Positions 1 to 9,036 of a stretch of 64,000 nucleotides of DNA are shown here, piece by piece. The number at the start of each line of letters is the position of its first letter. Position 1 is the stretch's first letter. The notes beneath the pieces are model-generated. The model saw only the letters and a program-made list of their open reading frames with translations. It was not told the origin of the DNA and made no database searches. The stretch lies in NCBI RefSeq assembly GCF_004124275.1, contig NZ_CP027218.1, forward strand, positions 1,491,501-1,555,500, in the 5' to 3' direction. The position numbers were made by a program, and so were the translations under genes. Origin of the DNA: Pseudomonas sp. DTU12.3. Its GTDB lineage: Bacteria; Pseudomonadota; Gammaproteobacteria; Pseudomonadales; Pseudomonadaceae.

Positions 1-55
1 GCTGGCTGGCGTCAACGGTCCGGTCGTACGGATCCGCGTCGAACACTTGAATTAA
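1..55 (+). CDS. hom: Homoserine dehydrogenase, C-terminal end (partial)
   Basis: Only the last 17 codons are in the window. In the frame beginning at base 2 they read to a TAA at 53-55 and end in RIRVEHLN, which fits the C-terminus of Pseudomonas homoserine dehydrogenase. The enzyme reduces aspartate semialdehyde to homoserine. The call rests mainly on the next gene being thrC, since hom-thrC is the usual Pseudomonas order. Confidence 0.75.
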   Translation, partial: LAGVNGPVVRIRVEHLN

Positions 56-72
56 CAGCAGCGGCAAGTTTT

Positions 73-126
73 CAGCTTCAAGCTGCAAGTAAAAGCAGAG
101 CCGCTTTTCACTTGTAGCTTGCAGCT
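73..126. repeat. Imperfect inverted repeat between hom and thrC
   Basis: The left arm (AGCTTCAAGCTGCAAGT, then AAAAGC) is nearly the reverse complement of the right arm (GCTTTTCACTTGTAGCTTGC, then AGCT). The loop is about 6 bases. It could form a long hairpin in the intercistronic RNA just ahead of thrC. A further AGCTTGTAGCT follows at 130-140. It does not belong to either REP family seen elsewhere in the window. Confidence 0.7.
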
Positions 127-160
127 CACAGCTTGTAGCTCAAACCGAAGGTTTGCCCTT

Positions 161-1570
161 ATGCGTTATATCAGTACCCGCGGCCAGGCACCGGCCCTGA
201 ATTTCGAAGACGTCCTGCTGGCTGGTCTGGCGACCGACGGCGGTCTGTACGTTCCGGAAAACCTGCCACGTTTCACCCAGGAAGAAATCGCTTCCTGGGC
301 CGGCCTGCCGTATCACGAGCTGGCCTTCCGCGTGATGCGCCCGTTCGTCACCGGCAGCATTCCGGACGCCGATTTCAAAAAGATTCTCGAAGAAACCTAC
401 GGCGTGTTCTCGCATAGCGCCGTAGCGCCGCTGCGTCAGTTGAACGGCAACGAATGGGTGCTGGAGCTGTTCCACGGCCCGACCTTGGCGTTCAAAGACT
501 TCGCCCTGCAATTGCTCGGTCGTCTGCTCGACTACGTGCTGGAAAAACGCGGCGAGCGTGTGGTGATCGTCGGTGCCACTTCCGGTGATACCGGTTCGGC
601 CGCCATCGAAGGCTGCAAGCACTGCGAAAACGTCGACATCTTCATTCTGCACCCGCACAACCGTGTGTCCGAAGTGCAGCGTCGCCAGATGACCACGATT
701 TTCGGCGAGAACATTCACAACATCGCCATCGAAGGCAACTTCGATGACTGCCAGGAAATGGTCAAGGCGAGCTTCGCCGACCAGAGCTTCCTCAAAGGCA
801 CGCGTCTGGTCGCGGTGAACTCGATCAACTGGGCGCGGATCATGGCCCAGATCGTCTACTACTTCCACGCAGCCCTGCAGTTGGGCGGCCCGGCGCGTTC
901 GGTGTCGTTCTCGGTGCCAACCGGCAACTTTGGCGACATCTTCGCCGGTTACCTGGCACGCAACATGGGCCTGCCGATCAACCAGTTGATCGTCGCCACC
1001 AACCGCAACGACATCCTGCACCGCTTCATGAGCGGCAACCAGTACGTCAAGGACACCCTGCACGCAACACTGTCGCCGTCGATGGACATCATGGTCTCGT
1101 CGAACTTCGAACGCTTGCTGTTCGACCTGCACGGTCGTAACGGTGCGGCAATCGCCGGGCTGATGGACTCGTTCAAGCAGGGTGGCAGTTTCAGCGTCGA
1201 GCAAGAGCGCTGGACCGAAGCACGCAAACTGTTCGATTCGCTGGCTGTGGATGATGCACAGACCTGCGAAACCATCGCCGAAGTCTACGAGCAGACTGGC
1301 GAGGTGCTGGACCCGCACACCGCCATCGGCGTCAAGGCTGCGCGCGAGTGCCGCCGCAGCCTGGATATCCCGATGGTGATCCTCGGCACTGCTCATCCGG
1401 TTAAATTCCCCGATGCAGTGGAAAAAGCTGGTGTAGGAAAAGCGCTCGAGCTACCTGCACATCTTTCTGATTTGTTTGAGCGAAACGAGCGTTGCACCGT
1501 TCTGCCAAACGAGCTGACGGCCGTGCAAGCCTTTGTCAGCCAGCATGGCAACCGCGGCAAGCCGCTTTAA
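161..1570 (+). CDS. thrC: Threonine synthase
   Basis: Converts O-phosphohomoserine to threonine with pyridoxal phosphate, the last step of threonine synthesis. The 469-residue protein starts MRYISTRG, the conserved threonine synthase N-terminus, so the ATG at 161 is preferred over an in-frame upstream codon. The PLP-binding lysine lies in FHGPTLAFKDF (about Lys112), and VGATSGDTGSAA and the phosphate-binding SVPTGNFGDIFAG follow. It sits about 105 bases after hom and is probably co-transcribed with it. An intrinsic terminator follows at 1596-1622. Confidence 0.97.
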   Translation: MRYISTRGQAPALNFEDVLLAGLATDGGLYVPENLPRFTQEEIASWAGLPYHELAFRVMRPFVTGSIPDADFKKILEETYGVFSHSAVAPLRQLNGNEWVLELFHGPTLAFKDFALQLLGRLLDYVLEKRGERVVIVGATSGDTGSAAIEGCKHCENVDIFILHPHNRVSEVQRRQMTTIFGENIHNIAIEGNFDDCQEMVKASFADQSFLKGTRLVAVNSINWARIMAQIVYYFHAALQLGGPARSVSFSVPTGNFGDIFAGYLARNMGLPINQLIVATNRNDILHRFMSGNQYVKDTLHATLSPSMDIMVSSNFERLLFDLHGRNGAAIAGLMDSFKQGGSFSVEQERWTEARKLFDSLAVDDAQTCETIAEVYEQTGEVLDPHTAIGVKAARECRRSLDIPMVILGTAHPVKFPDAVEKAGVGKALELPAHLSDLFERNERCTVLPNELTAVQAFVSQHGNRGKPL

Positions 1571-1595
1571 GCCTGCCAAAGCTGTCACATTTTGA

Positions 1596-1622
1596 AGCCC
1601 GTCTCCTGACGGGCTTTTTTGT
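1596..1622 (+). terminator. Rho-independent terminator of thrC
   Basis: An 8-bp stem (AGCCCGTC / GACGGGCT) with a TCCT loop is followed by a run of Ts. It lies 25 bases after the thrC stop. Confidence 0.9.
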
Positions 1623-1692
1623 TTCTGCTGCCACACTGCTCGGGTTTTCGCCCATGTAAGGACGGGTGAGTCGATCACGAAGGAAGTGGCAA

Positions 1693-3051
1693 ATGCTGTT
1701 TGAGAGAGGATGGATACACACCCTGAACGGGGTTCTTCTGGTAGGTCTATTGAGTTGCTGGCGCATTGGCGTAGCGGCACACCTGGTGCTGAACGAAGAT
1801 CCGGCGCCCAGCGTCCGGCCGGTGCAGCTTGATGAACACGAACGTCAATGGATTCGTGACAACCCCGCTGTCATCGTCGCATCGGTGCAATACCCGTTGT
1901 ACCTGTTCCAGGATGAGCACGGCCACTGGAACGGCTTGAATAGCGATGTGCTCAAGCGCATCAGCGCCATGACCGGTCTGCGCTTTGTTTTTCGAGAATC
2001 GTTTTCCACCGACCGGATGCTTGAACACCTTGAAAACGGTAGCGCGGACATGAGCACAACCTTGGCCGTCAACGATGAGCGCAGGCTTACGCTGGATTTC
2101 AGCCATGCGTTTGGCGGCGCCGGTTGGGTATTTGTCGGGCGCGCGGGCGAGCCGGCGGTGCAATCGCTTGAGCAACTGGCCAAGCGAGTCTTGGTGTTGC
2201 CAGCACGACACGCGTTGGAAAGCACTATTCGCCGCGATTACCCCTCAATCGAAATACGCTCGGTAAAAACCTACGCCGAAGCCCGGGCACTGGTTGAAAG
2301 TGGCGAAGCCTACGTCACCATCGAAAACGAAATCGGCGCGCAACTGTTTCCCTCGGGATTGCTGCATGTCGGTGAGTTGCTGGAGGGCAAGTGGGAGGCT
2401 GACCACTTGGCCGTGCGCAAAGGCCAGCCCGAATTGCTCGGTATCCTCAACAAGGCACTGGAAGCTTTTCCGGCCGCCGAGTTACGCAGTATTCGCCAGA
2501 AATGGCTGGGTGGCATTGGCGCGGAGCGGACGTCAAAGCGACAGCAGAGTCGGACTCAACTGATTTTCTGGGGATTGTTTGCCGGCTGCGTTTTCGGTGT
2601 GTTATCGCTACTCTGGAATCGCCGGCTGACGGCTGAAATCAAGCGGCGCCGCGACGTCGAAAAACATCTGGGCGATCAATTGGTGTTCCAGCGGGCACTG
2701 CTCGATGCGATGCCCGATCCGGTGTTCGTCCGTGATCTGGAAGGGCGCCTGACCCTGTGCAACAAAAGCTATGAAGAGGCGTTGTCGATCCGCTTCGATC
2801 AGGTTCAGGGGCAACGTTTGATTGATGTGGATGCGGTGCCGGAAAACACTGCCGGTGTGCTCCATGAAGAATTCATGGAGCAACTGCGAACGCGCAGAAC
2901 GCGCTTCAGCAAACGCCACCTGCAACTTCGCAGCGGTCATCGGGAGATTTATCAATGGACGGTGCCTTTTTACAGTGCCGATGGCCAATTGCGCGGTTTA
3001 CTGGGTGGCTGGACCGATATCACGCCCGGCGACGATGCATCGAGAGGCTGA
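1693..3051 (+). CDS. BvgS/EvgS-like periplasmic sensor ending after its PAS domain (no kinase)
   Basis: A 452-residue protein. It has an N-terminal signal or membrane segment (about 10-30), a periplasmic SBP_bac_3 solute-binding domain (about 45-260), a transmembrane helix (about 288-308, FWGLFAGCVFGVLSLLW), and a cytoplasmic PAS domain (about 330-445, with the typical DAMPDPVFVRDLEGRLTLCN start and GGWTDIT end). Full-length BvgS-type kinases continue with HisKA, HATPase, receiver and HPt domains. Here the frame closes right after PAS. The ATG at 1693 has AAGGAAG 6 bases upstream; a GTG at 1666 is in frame but lacks that spacing. The next gene is a lone receiver domain. Confidence 0.8.
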   Translation: MLFERGWIHTLNGVLLVGLLSCWRIGVAAHLVLNEDPAPSVRPVQLDEHERQWIRDNPAVIVASVQYPLYLFQDEHGHWNGLNSDVLKRISAMTGLRFVFRESFSTDRMLEHLENGSADMSTTLAVNDERRLTLDFSHAFGGAGWVFVGRAGEPAVQSLEQLAKRVLVLPARHALESTIRRDYPSIEIRSVKTYAEARALVESGEAYVTIENEIGAQLFPSGLLHVGELLEGKWEADHLAVRKGQPELLGILNKALEAFPAAELRSIRQKWLGGIGAERTSKRQQSRTQLIFWGLFAGCVFGVLSLLWNRRLTAEIKRRRDVEKHLGDQLVFQRALLDAMPDPVFVRDLEGRLTLCNKSYEEALSIRFDQVQGQRLIDVDAVPENTAGVLHEEFMEQLRTRRTRFSKRHLQLRSGHREIYQWTVPFYSADGQLRGLLGGWTDITPGDDASRG

Positions 3052-3178
3052 TGTCCTGAGTGAAATTGGGAAAATTCCTATGTCACGCGCCGCCTTTTCC
3101 GATGGGAGGCCGCAAGAGGCTGCCCTAGAGTGAACGACTACTGCGGGAGAGTCCGCGATTGCCGTCACAGAGGTCGCC

Positions 3179-3586
3179 ATGCGCTCGCTCAAAGTCCTGA
3201 TTCTCGAACCCGACCCTTATCAACTGATGGCCCTGCATCAGATGCTCAATGCGGTCGGTATCTACGATGTCCTGACCGCTTCGTCGCTAGCGTCGGCACG
3301 CCGCTCGCTGGCGCGCCGCGCGATGATCGATATCGCCATCTGCGATCCACAGCTCAGCGGCGGTGAAGGGATCGCGCTCATTCGTCAACTGGCAGAGCGG
3401 CAGGAGGCTCACGCTGTCATTCTGCTGGGCCGGGCACCGCCGGGGTTGCTCAGCGATCTCGAGGCCATGCTGCAAGCGCATGACCTGCAACTGCTGGGGC
3501 GACTGCACACACCGGTTTCAGCGGTGCTGATGAGAGCAATGCTCGACGGTTACCTCAATACGGCCAGGCTTGCGTCGCGCGTGTGA
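3179..3586 (+). CDS. Stand-alone, partly degenerate response-regulator receiver domain
   Basis: 135 residues spanning one CheY-like domain with no output domain. The acidic pair (LEPD, about residues 10-12) and the phospho-acceptor Asp56 (ICDPQLSGGEG) are present. The beta5 lysine-proline is replaced: the site reads GRLHTPVS, so the invariant Lys appears lost. BvgA-type partners normally carry a LuxR HTH after the receiver. It is probably the partner of the truncated sensor upstream, with about 127 bases between them. AGAGG precedes the ATG. Confidence 0.75.
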   Translation: MRSLKVLILEPDPYQLMALHQMLNAVGIYDVLTASSLASARRSLARRAMIDIAICDPQLSGGEGIALIRQLAERQEAHAVILLGRAPPGLLSDLEAMLQAHDLQLLGRLHTPVSAVLMRAMLDGYLNTARLASRV

Positions 3587-3749
3587 AGCGGGCGGTTATG
3601 TTTCTGTCATCTTCGCCATGCATGCTTCAACAGACCGGTGACAACTCAGGGATGAGTCCAGTATTCAGAACTTTCTTCTCGGGCCGGTGGTCATTTACTG
3701 TGGACATGCCCCAGACACAATGTTTTCGGACTATTGAGTGGAGATCGAG

Positions 3750-4031
3750 ATGGAAAGTATCAGTCTATTGCTCGGTGAGGCTCTGAGCCCGTATCAGGTT
3801 TCCCTGTCTCCAAGCGGTGCCCACGGCGAATGCCTGGTGAGCTTGAAGAACAGCAGCGGCGCCATCGTCGTGGAGCGCCAATTCAATCAGGCACAGTTGA
3901 CCGACAAACGTCAGCTGACCGACGTGGTCGATGGTTTGCACCGTGACATCCTGATCGCCGAAGGGCGGCTGGAACCCTGTGTCATCGCGGCCTTGCGCAA
4001 TGCGGCCCTGGATAAACGTCCGGCGCTGTGA
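3750..4031 (+). CDS. DUF3509 family protein
   Basis: A 93-residue protein matching the Pseudomonas-restricted DUF3509 family (small acidic N-terminal half, conserved tail with LHRDILIAEGRLEPCVIAAL). Its function is unknown. GGAG lies 6 bases before the ATG at 3750; an in-frame GTG at 3738 is less well placed. It is a single gene followed by a terminator at 4157-4194. Confidence 0.85.
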   Translation: MESISLLLGEALSPYQVSLSPSGAHGECLVSLKNSSGAIVVERQFNQAQLTDKRQLTDVVDGLHRDILIAEGRLEPCVIAALRNAALDKRPAL

Positions 4032-4156
4032 AGATGAAATATTTTTTGTGGGAACCTTCCGGCATCCCTGTCAGTCAGACCCCATAACAGCAGGATCAAG
4101 CATTGTGCTCCGGTGCTTGTCGCTTGCTGCTACGGGTCTTGATATAGGCCACGTTT

Positions 4157-4194
4157 AACCCCGAGTCGTCTCCCCACTTCTCGGGGTTTCTTTT
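4157..4194 (+). terminator. Terminator after the DUF3509 gene
   Basis: The stem AACCCCGAG / CTCGGGGTT with a 14-base loop is followed by TTCTTTT. It lies between the plus-strand DUF3509 gene and the convergent minus-strand gene that ends at 4208. Confidence 0.8.
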
Positions 4195-4207
4195 GCCTGG
4201 AATTTGC

Positions 4208-5134
4208 CTAGTGCGCAGCCTGGTGTTCGAAAAAGGCGCGCGCCTCCTGCAGATAATCCTCACGTCTGTCGGGATCCAGCCATGCGGCGTAGAGCTGATT
4301 CAAGTGTTCATGGGGCAGGGTGCGCAGCAACTGGTTGATCTCGCTGATGGCCTGACGTCCCTGTGTGGTGTCGGAACATCCCACGTAGCCTGACAAATAT
4401 CTGCCGTTGCCCTGAATCGGATAGAACTCCAGTTCATCTTCATTGATCTGCGCCTGTTTCGCCTGATAGCGAATCTCAGGCCAATAGCCCAACACCACCT
4501 GCAGTCGACCCAGTCGTTGCATCGACAACAGGTTGGTCAACGCATCGTTGCCGTAATGCGCGGTCAGCGCACCGCTCGGCGCCTCATGCAAAAGCGTGTC
4601 GATGAATTCACCATAGCTGCGTTCCGCCACCACACCGATTTTGCGTTCGGTAGCGCCCAGCAGCGCCGACAGATCCACTTCACCGTCGACCAGATACGGT
4701 GCGAGTACCGCGCGATCTTGCTGGCGCACCACCAGACCGTTGCTCACCGCGCGAATCGCCGGAATCGAATAAGCCACCCATTGCGCACGTTCTTTGTTCC
4801 ACAGCAGTGCGGGGTCACAGGCGAAGGGATTTTCGTGAAGCATTTGCAAACCGCGTGCGCGGTTGACCCGCATCAGCTTGTGCTCGTATTGCGGCATGCC
4901 GGCGATCAGCTGCGGCATCAATTGGTCGATCACGCCCTGGCCCTTTTTCGGGCCTTCGAAAATCGTCAGCGGCGGCAGGTCGCGCAGCAACCAGATCAAC
5001 GTCGGTTTCGCTTGCGCGCCGGTCGACAAGGCCAGCAGAAATAACAGGCCGAACAGCCGCCACGTCCACCAGTGGTGGGCGCGGTTGGCGTGCGATGTCT
5101 GCCGGCGCTTCAGCTTAAATGGCTCCGTCTTCAC
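4208..5134 (-). CDS. Periplasmic solute-binding-like protein (TIGR02285 family)
   Basis: About 308 residues with an N-terminal signal segment (WWTWRLFGLLFLLALSTGAQA) followed by a periplasmic-binding-protein type II fold. The start KPTLIWLLRDLPPLTIFEGPKKGQGVIDQLM is typical of TIGR02285 proteins, which resemble amino-acid-binding proteins but usually lack transporter genes; none is present here. The start is uncertain: a GTG at 5134 overlaps the end of the CoA-transferase gene by 20 bases and keeps the signal peptide complete. The ligand is unknown. Confidence 0.8.
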   Translation of the reverse strand: MKTEPFKLKRRQTSHANRAHHWWTWRLFGLLFLLALSTGAQAKPTLIWLLRDLPPLTIFEGPKKGQGVIDQLMPQLIAGMPQYEHKLMRVNRARGLQMLHENPFACDPALLWNKERAQWVAYSIPAIRAVSNGLVVRQQDRAVLAPYLVDGEVDLSALLGATERKIGVVAERSYGEFIDTLLHEAPSGALTAHYGNDALTNLLSMQRLGRLQVVLGYWPEIRYQAKQAQINEDELEFYPIQGNGRYLSGYVGCSDTTQGRQAISEINQLLRTLPHEHLNQLYAAWLDPDRREDYLQEARAFFEHQAAH

Positions 5135-6314
5135 GCAGCCGTGCGATCTGCTTCTCGTCGTAGCCAAGATCGTGAAGTACCTGCGCATTATGTTCACCCA
5201 GCTGCGGTCCGACCCATTCGGAGGAGCCGGGTGTCTCAGAGAGTTTCGGCACGATACCGGGCATCTTGAAGGGTTTGCCATCCGGCAGCTTGGCCTGCAG
5301 GAACATTTCCCGGGCCAGGTACTGCGGATCGTTGAACATGTCCTCGGCACTGAAAATCCGGCTGGCCGGCACTTCGGCCTGATTGAGCAGGTCGAGTACG
5401 GTTTGCAGCGGTAGTGAATTGACCCAGCGATCGATCACGCCGTACAACTCGTCGCGGCGACTGTCGCGGCCATCGTTGCTGGCCAGCGCCGGATCGCTGG
5501 CCAGGTCTTCGCGGCCGATGATCAGCATGAAACGCTTGAAGATCGCATCGCCATTGGCGCCGATCTGCACGTGCTTGCCGTCGGCGCTGGTGTGAATCGA
5601 AGAAGGCGTGATGCCGGGCATGATATTGCCAGTGCGCTCGCGGATGAAACCGAACACATCGAACTCCGGCACCATGCTTTCCATCATCGCGAAGATCGCT
5701 TCATACAAGGCAACATCGACCACTTGGCCGAGTCCACCGTTGACCTCGCGATGACGCAACGCCATCAACGCGCCTATCACGCCCCACAGCGCGGCAATCG
5801 AATCACCGATGGAAATCCCGGTGCGCACCGGCGGACGGTCTTCGAAACCGGTGATGTAGCGTAAACCGCCCATGGACTCGCCCACCGCGCCGAAGCCCGG
5901 TTGATCTTTCATCGGTCCGGTCTGGCCGAAGCCGGACAGACGCACCATCACCAGTTTCGGGTTCAGCGCGTACAGGGTTTCCCAACCGAGGCCGAGCTTT
6001 TCCAGCACGCCGGGGCGGAAATTCTCGATGAGGATGTCGGCGTCACTGAGCAGTTTTTTCAGGATCGCCAAGCCATCAGGATGCTTGAGATTCAGCGTCA
6101 GCGACTTCTTGTTGCGCGCCTGGACGAACCACCACAGGGATGTGCCTTCGTACATTTTGCGCCACTTGCGCAATGGATCACCGCCGTCCGGCGATTCGAT
6201 CTTGATGACTTCGGCGCCAAACTCGCCGCAAATGCGCGAGGCAAACGGCCCGGCGATCAACGTACCCAATTCAATGACTTTCACGCCGCTGAGCGGCTTG
6301 TTGGCGAACGGCAT
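5115..6314 (-). CDS. CaiB/BaiF family CoA-transferase (class III)
   Basis: A 399-residue cytoplasmic family III CoA-transferase, which moves coenzyme A between organic acids. The N-terminus has PLSGVKVIELGTLIAGPFASRICGEFGAEVIKIE and the GGDPLRKW region. The catalytic aspartate region is in the middle of the chain (GISIGDSIAALWGVIGALMAL). The substrate cannot be told from the sequence. The ATG at 6314 is divergent from yaeQ, with a 146-base shared upstream region. Its end overlaps the start of the TIGR02285 gene, so the two are probably co-transcribed. Confidence 0.93.
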   Translation of the reverse strand: MPFANKPLSGVKVIELGTLIAGPFASRICGEFGAEVIKIESPDGGDPLRKWRKMYEGTSLWWFVQARNKKSLTLNLKHPDGLAILKKLLSDADILIENFRPGVLEKLGLGWETLYALNPKLVMVRLSGFGQTGPMKDQPGFGAVGESMGGLRYITGFEDRPPVRTGISIGDSIAALWGVIGALMALRHREVNGGLGQVVDVALYEAIFAMMESMVPEFDVFGFIRERTGNIMPGITPSSIHTSADGKHVQIGANGDAIFKRFMLIIGREDLASDPALASNDGRDSRRDELYGVIDRWVNSLPLQTVLDLLNQAEVPASRIFSAEDMFNDPQYLAREMFLQAKLPDGKPFKMPGIVPKLSETPGSSEWVGPQLGEHNAQVLHDLGYDEKQIARLREDGAI

Positions 6315-6460
6315 ACTGAATCCTGTAGGACAAGGCTGTGCGGATACAGCGTTTTAACATAGCCGGCTGTCAGACGCCGCAGGTTGATCGCCATCAATTC
6401 GATGATTGCCTACCGCATCGGTTAGACTTGCCGACTTTCCTCGTATCAAGAAGCCCCTTC

Positions 6461-7003
6461 ATGGCCCAGCCGTCCACTACCTACAAATTTGAACTGAACC
6501 TCACCGACCTCGACCGCAGTGTCTACGAGAGCGTCAAGCAGACCATCGCCCGTCACCCTTCGGAAACCGAAGAACGCATGACCGTGCGGCTGCTGGCCTA
6601 CGCCCTCTGGTACAACGAGCAATTGTCGTTCGGTCGCGGTCTGTCAGACGTGGATGAACCTGCGCTGTGGGAAAAGAGCCTGGATGACCGTGTTCTGCAC
6701 TGGATTGAAGTCGGCCAGCCAGACGCCGATCGCCTGACCTGGTGCTCGCGTCGCACCGAGCGCACCAGCCTGCTGGCCTACGGCAGCCTGCGCGTCTGGG
6801 AAACCAAAGTGATCCCGGCGATCAAGAACCTGAAAAACGTCAACATCGCCGCGGTCCCGCAGGAAGTGCTGGAGACGCTGGCCAAGGACATGCCTCGCGT
6901 TATCAAGTGGGACGTGATGATCAGCGAAGGGACGATCTTCGTCACCGACGACCGTGGTCAGCACGAAGTCCAGTTGCAATGGCTGCAAGGTGAACGCGGC
7001 TGA
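6461..7003 (+). CDS. yaeQ: YaeQ family protein
   Basis: A 180-residue YaeQ-family protein (start MAQPSTTYKFELNLTDLDRS, then ERMTVRLLAYALWY). The family has a PD-(D/E)XK nuclease-like fold and its cellular role is not settled. Length and motifs are typical. The ATG at 6461 opens the conserved N-terminus; the longer upstream open frame is not supported. recJ follows 55 bases downstream on the same strand and may be co-transcribed. Confidence 0.93.
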   Translation: MAQPSTTYKFELNLTDLDRSVYESVKQTIARHPSETEERMTVRLLAYALWYNEQLSFGRGLSDVDEPALWEKSLDDRVLHWIEVGQPDADRLTWCSRRTERTSLLAYGSLRVWETKVIPAIKNLKNVNIAAVPQEVLETLAKDMPRVIKWDVMISEGTIFVTDDRGQHEVQLQWLQGERG

Positions 7004-7058
7004 TCCCGCGTCTTCAACTGATTAATCCCACGTATTAAAGAGAAGTCTCCGTCACCCC

Positions 7059-8768
7059 ATGCGCATCGAACCTCGTCAACTGCCTGCCACGCTGCCCTTT
7101 CTGGGTGATATTCCGCCGCTGCTGACCCGCCTGTATGCGGCGCGGGGCGTGCAGTCCGAGGCAGAACTGGACAAGAGCCTGGCGCGGTTGATTCCGTTTC
7201 AGCAGCTCAAGGGCATCGACGCGGCGGTGGACTTGCTGGTGACGGCGCTGGAGCAACGCCAGCGCATCCTCATCGTCGGCGACTTCGATGCGGACGGTGC
7301 GACGGCCAGTACGGTTGGCATGCTCGGTTTGCGTTTGCTCGGTGCGGCGCATGTCGATTACCTGGTGCCGAACCGCTTTGAATTCGGCTACGGCCTGACC
7401 CCGGAAATCGTCGAAGTCGCTCTCACCCGTGAACCGCATTTGCTGGTAACCGTCGACAACGGCATCTCCAGTGTCGAAGGCGTGGCGGCGGCGAAGAAGG
7501 CCGGGCTCAAGGTTCTGATCACCGACCACCACTTGCCCGGCGATGAACTGCCGCAGGCCGATGCGCTGGTCAACCCGAACCAGCCCGGTTGCGAATTCCC
7601 GAGCAAGGCGCTGGCCGGCGTCGGGGTGATTTTCTACGTATTGATGGCGTTGCGTGCGCGTTTGCGCAGCCTCGGCTGGTACGAAAACAAGCCGCAGCCG
7701 AACATCGGCGAACTGCTTGATCTGGTCGCGCTGGGCAGCGTCGCCGACGTGGTGCCGCTGGACGCCAACAACCGGATTCTGGTGCATCAAGGTCTCGAAC
7801 GAATTCGCGCCGGTCGCGCACGGCCGGGGATCAAAGCGATTCTTGAAGTGGCCAAGCGTGACGCCACTCGCATTACGTCCACCGATCTTGGCTTTATCGT
7901 CGGCCCGCGCCTGAACGCTGCCGGGCGTCTGGATGACATGAGCCTGGGCATCGAATGCCTGCTCACCGCCGACGCCAACAAGGCCCGGGAAATGGCCGCG
8001 CAACTGGACGGCATGAACCAGGATCGCAAATCCATCGAGCAGGGCATGCAGCGTGAAGCGCTGGCGCAGCTCAAGGACTTGCCGGTGGAGTCAATGCCGT
8101 TTGGCCTGTGCCTGTTCGATCCGGAATGGCACCAAGGTGTGATCGGTATTCTCGCTTCACGCATGAAAGAGCGTTATTTCCGCCCGACCATCGCCTTCGC
8201 CGATGCCGGTGATGGCCTGCTCAAAGGCTCGGGGCGTTCGGTGCAGGGCTTCCATATTCGTGACGCGCTGAGCGTCGTGGCGGCGCAGCATCCGACCCTG
8301 ATCGCCAAGTACGGTGGCCACGCGATGGCCGCCGGTCTGACTTTGCCGCAGGAGAATTTTCCGCTGTTCGCCGAGGCATTCGACGCGGAAGTGCGTAGGC
8401 AACTTCGCGAGGAAGACCTGACCGGGCGCATGCTGTCGGACGGCACGCTGGCGGTGGAAGAATTCCACCTCGAACTGGCCCGCGCCCTGCGCCATGCCGG
8501 GCCTTGGGGGCAGCACTTTCCTGAGCCGCTGTTTCACGGTGTGTTTCAGTTGGTTGAGCAGCGGGTTGTTGGCGAGCGGCATCTGAAAGTGGTGCTGAAG
8601 AGCGAGTGTGGCTCGGTGAAGCTGGATGGCATCGCGTTTGGTATTGACCGGGATATCTGGCCGAATCCGACGATCAAGTGGGTTGAACTGGCCTATAAGC
8701 TCGACGTTAACGAGTTTCGGGGGAATGAGACCGTGCAACTGATGATTGCCCACATCGAACCGCGCTAA
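7059..8768 (+). CDS. recJ: Single-stranded-DNA-specific exonuclease RecJ
   Basis: A 5'-3' ssDNA exonuclease acting in recombination and mismatch repair, 569 residues, the family's usual length. The DHH-family metal motifs are visible in order: DFDADGATAST (about 75), VDNGISS (about 133), TDHHLPGDELPQADALVNP (about 155). The DHHA1 domain shows GRSVQGFHIRDAL and GGHAMAAGLTL (about 390-430), followed by the C-terminal OB-like domain. The intact DHH triad indicates an active enzyme. Confidence 0.97.
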   Translation: MRIEPRQLPATLPFLGDIPPLLTRLYAARGVQSEAELDKSLARLIPFQQLKGIDAAVDLLVTALEQRQRILIVGDFDADGATASTVGMLGLRLLGAAHVDYLVPNRFEFGYGLTPEIVEVALTREPHLLVTVDNGISSVEGVAAAKKAGLKVLITDHHLPGDELPQADALVNPNQPGCEFPSKALAGVGVIFYVLMALRARLRSLGWYENKPQPNIGELLDLVALGSVADVVPLDANNRILVHQGLERIRAGRARPGIKAILEVAKRDATRITSTDLGFIVGPRLNAAGRLDDMSLGIECLLTADANKAREMAAQLDGMNQDRKSIEQGMQREALAQLKDLPVESMPFGLCLFDPEWHQGVIGILASRMKERYFRPTIAFADAGDGLLKGSGRSVQGFHIRDALSVVAAQHPTLIAKYGGHAMAAGLTLPQENFPLFAEAFDAEVRRQLREEDLTGRMLSDGTLAVEEFHLELARALRHAGPWGQHFPEPLFHGVFQLVEQRVVGERHLKVVLKSECGSVKLDGIAFGIDRDIWPNPTIKWVELAYKLDVNEFRGNETVQLMIAHIEPR

Positions 8769-8770
8769 GC

Positions 8771-8840
8771 CCTTCGCGAGCAGGCTCGCTCCCACTATGG
8801 AATGCATGCACCTGTGGGAGCGGGCTTGCTCGCGAAAGCG
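8771..8840. repeat. REP pair, type A (GGGAGCGGGCTTGCTCGCGAA)
   Basis: Two inverted copies of the GTGGGAGC(G/A)GGCTTGCTCGCGAA unit are separated by about 18 bases, just after the recJ stop. The same unit recurs at 17144, 41049, 44209, 53680 and 63834. Confidence 0.93.
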
Positions 8841-9036
8841 TCCTTTCACACGCTGAATCACTCTGAACCCTCCTTTCCCTCCCGTTGTCGACTAGGCTCT
8901 AAGCACTGCTTGATTGGCCTTGTGACGTCTTGTCGAATTTTTTGCCCGCGGGGGCGGGTGCTGCACCTTTTTCCTGTCACTCGTCGACTATTCAAACAGA
9001 ACCCTGGAGCCTGCCCACTGATTTGAGAGGTGCCCC

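Noticed and set aside
140..1396. 418-codon open frame opposite thrC
   Set aside because: Antisense to a conserved enzyme and without any domain pattern; explained by codon bias.
8771..8840. Palindromic pairs that could be read as a CRISPR-like repeat
   Set aside because: Each site has only two inverted units with no regular spacers; they are REP sequences scattered through the window.
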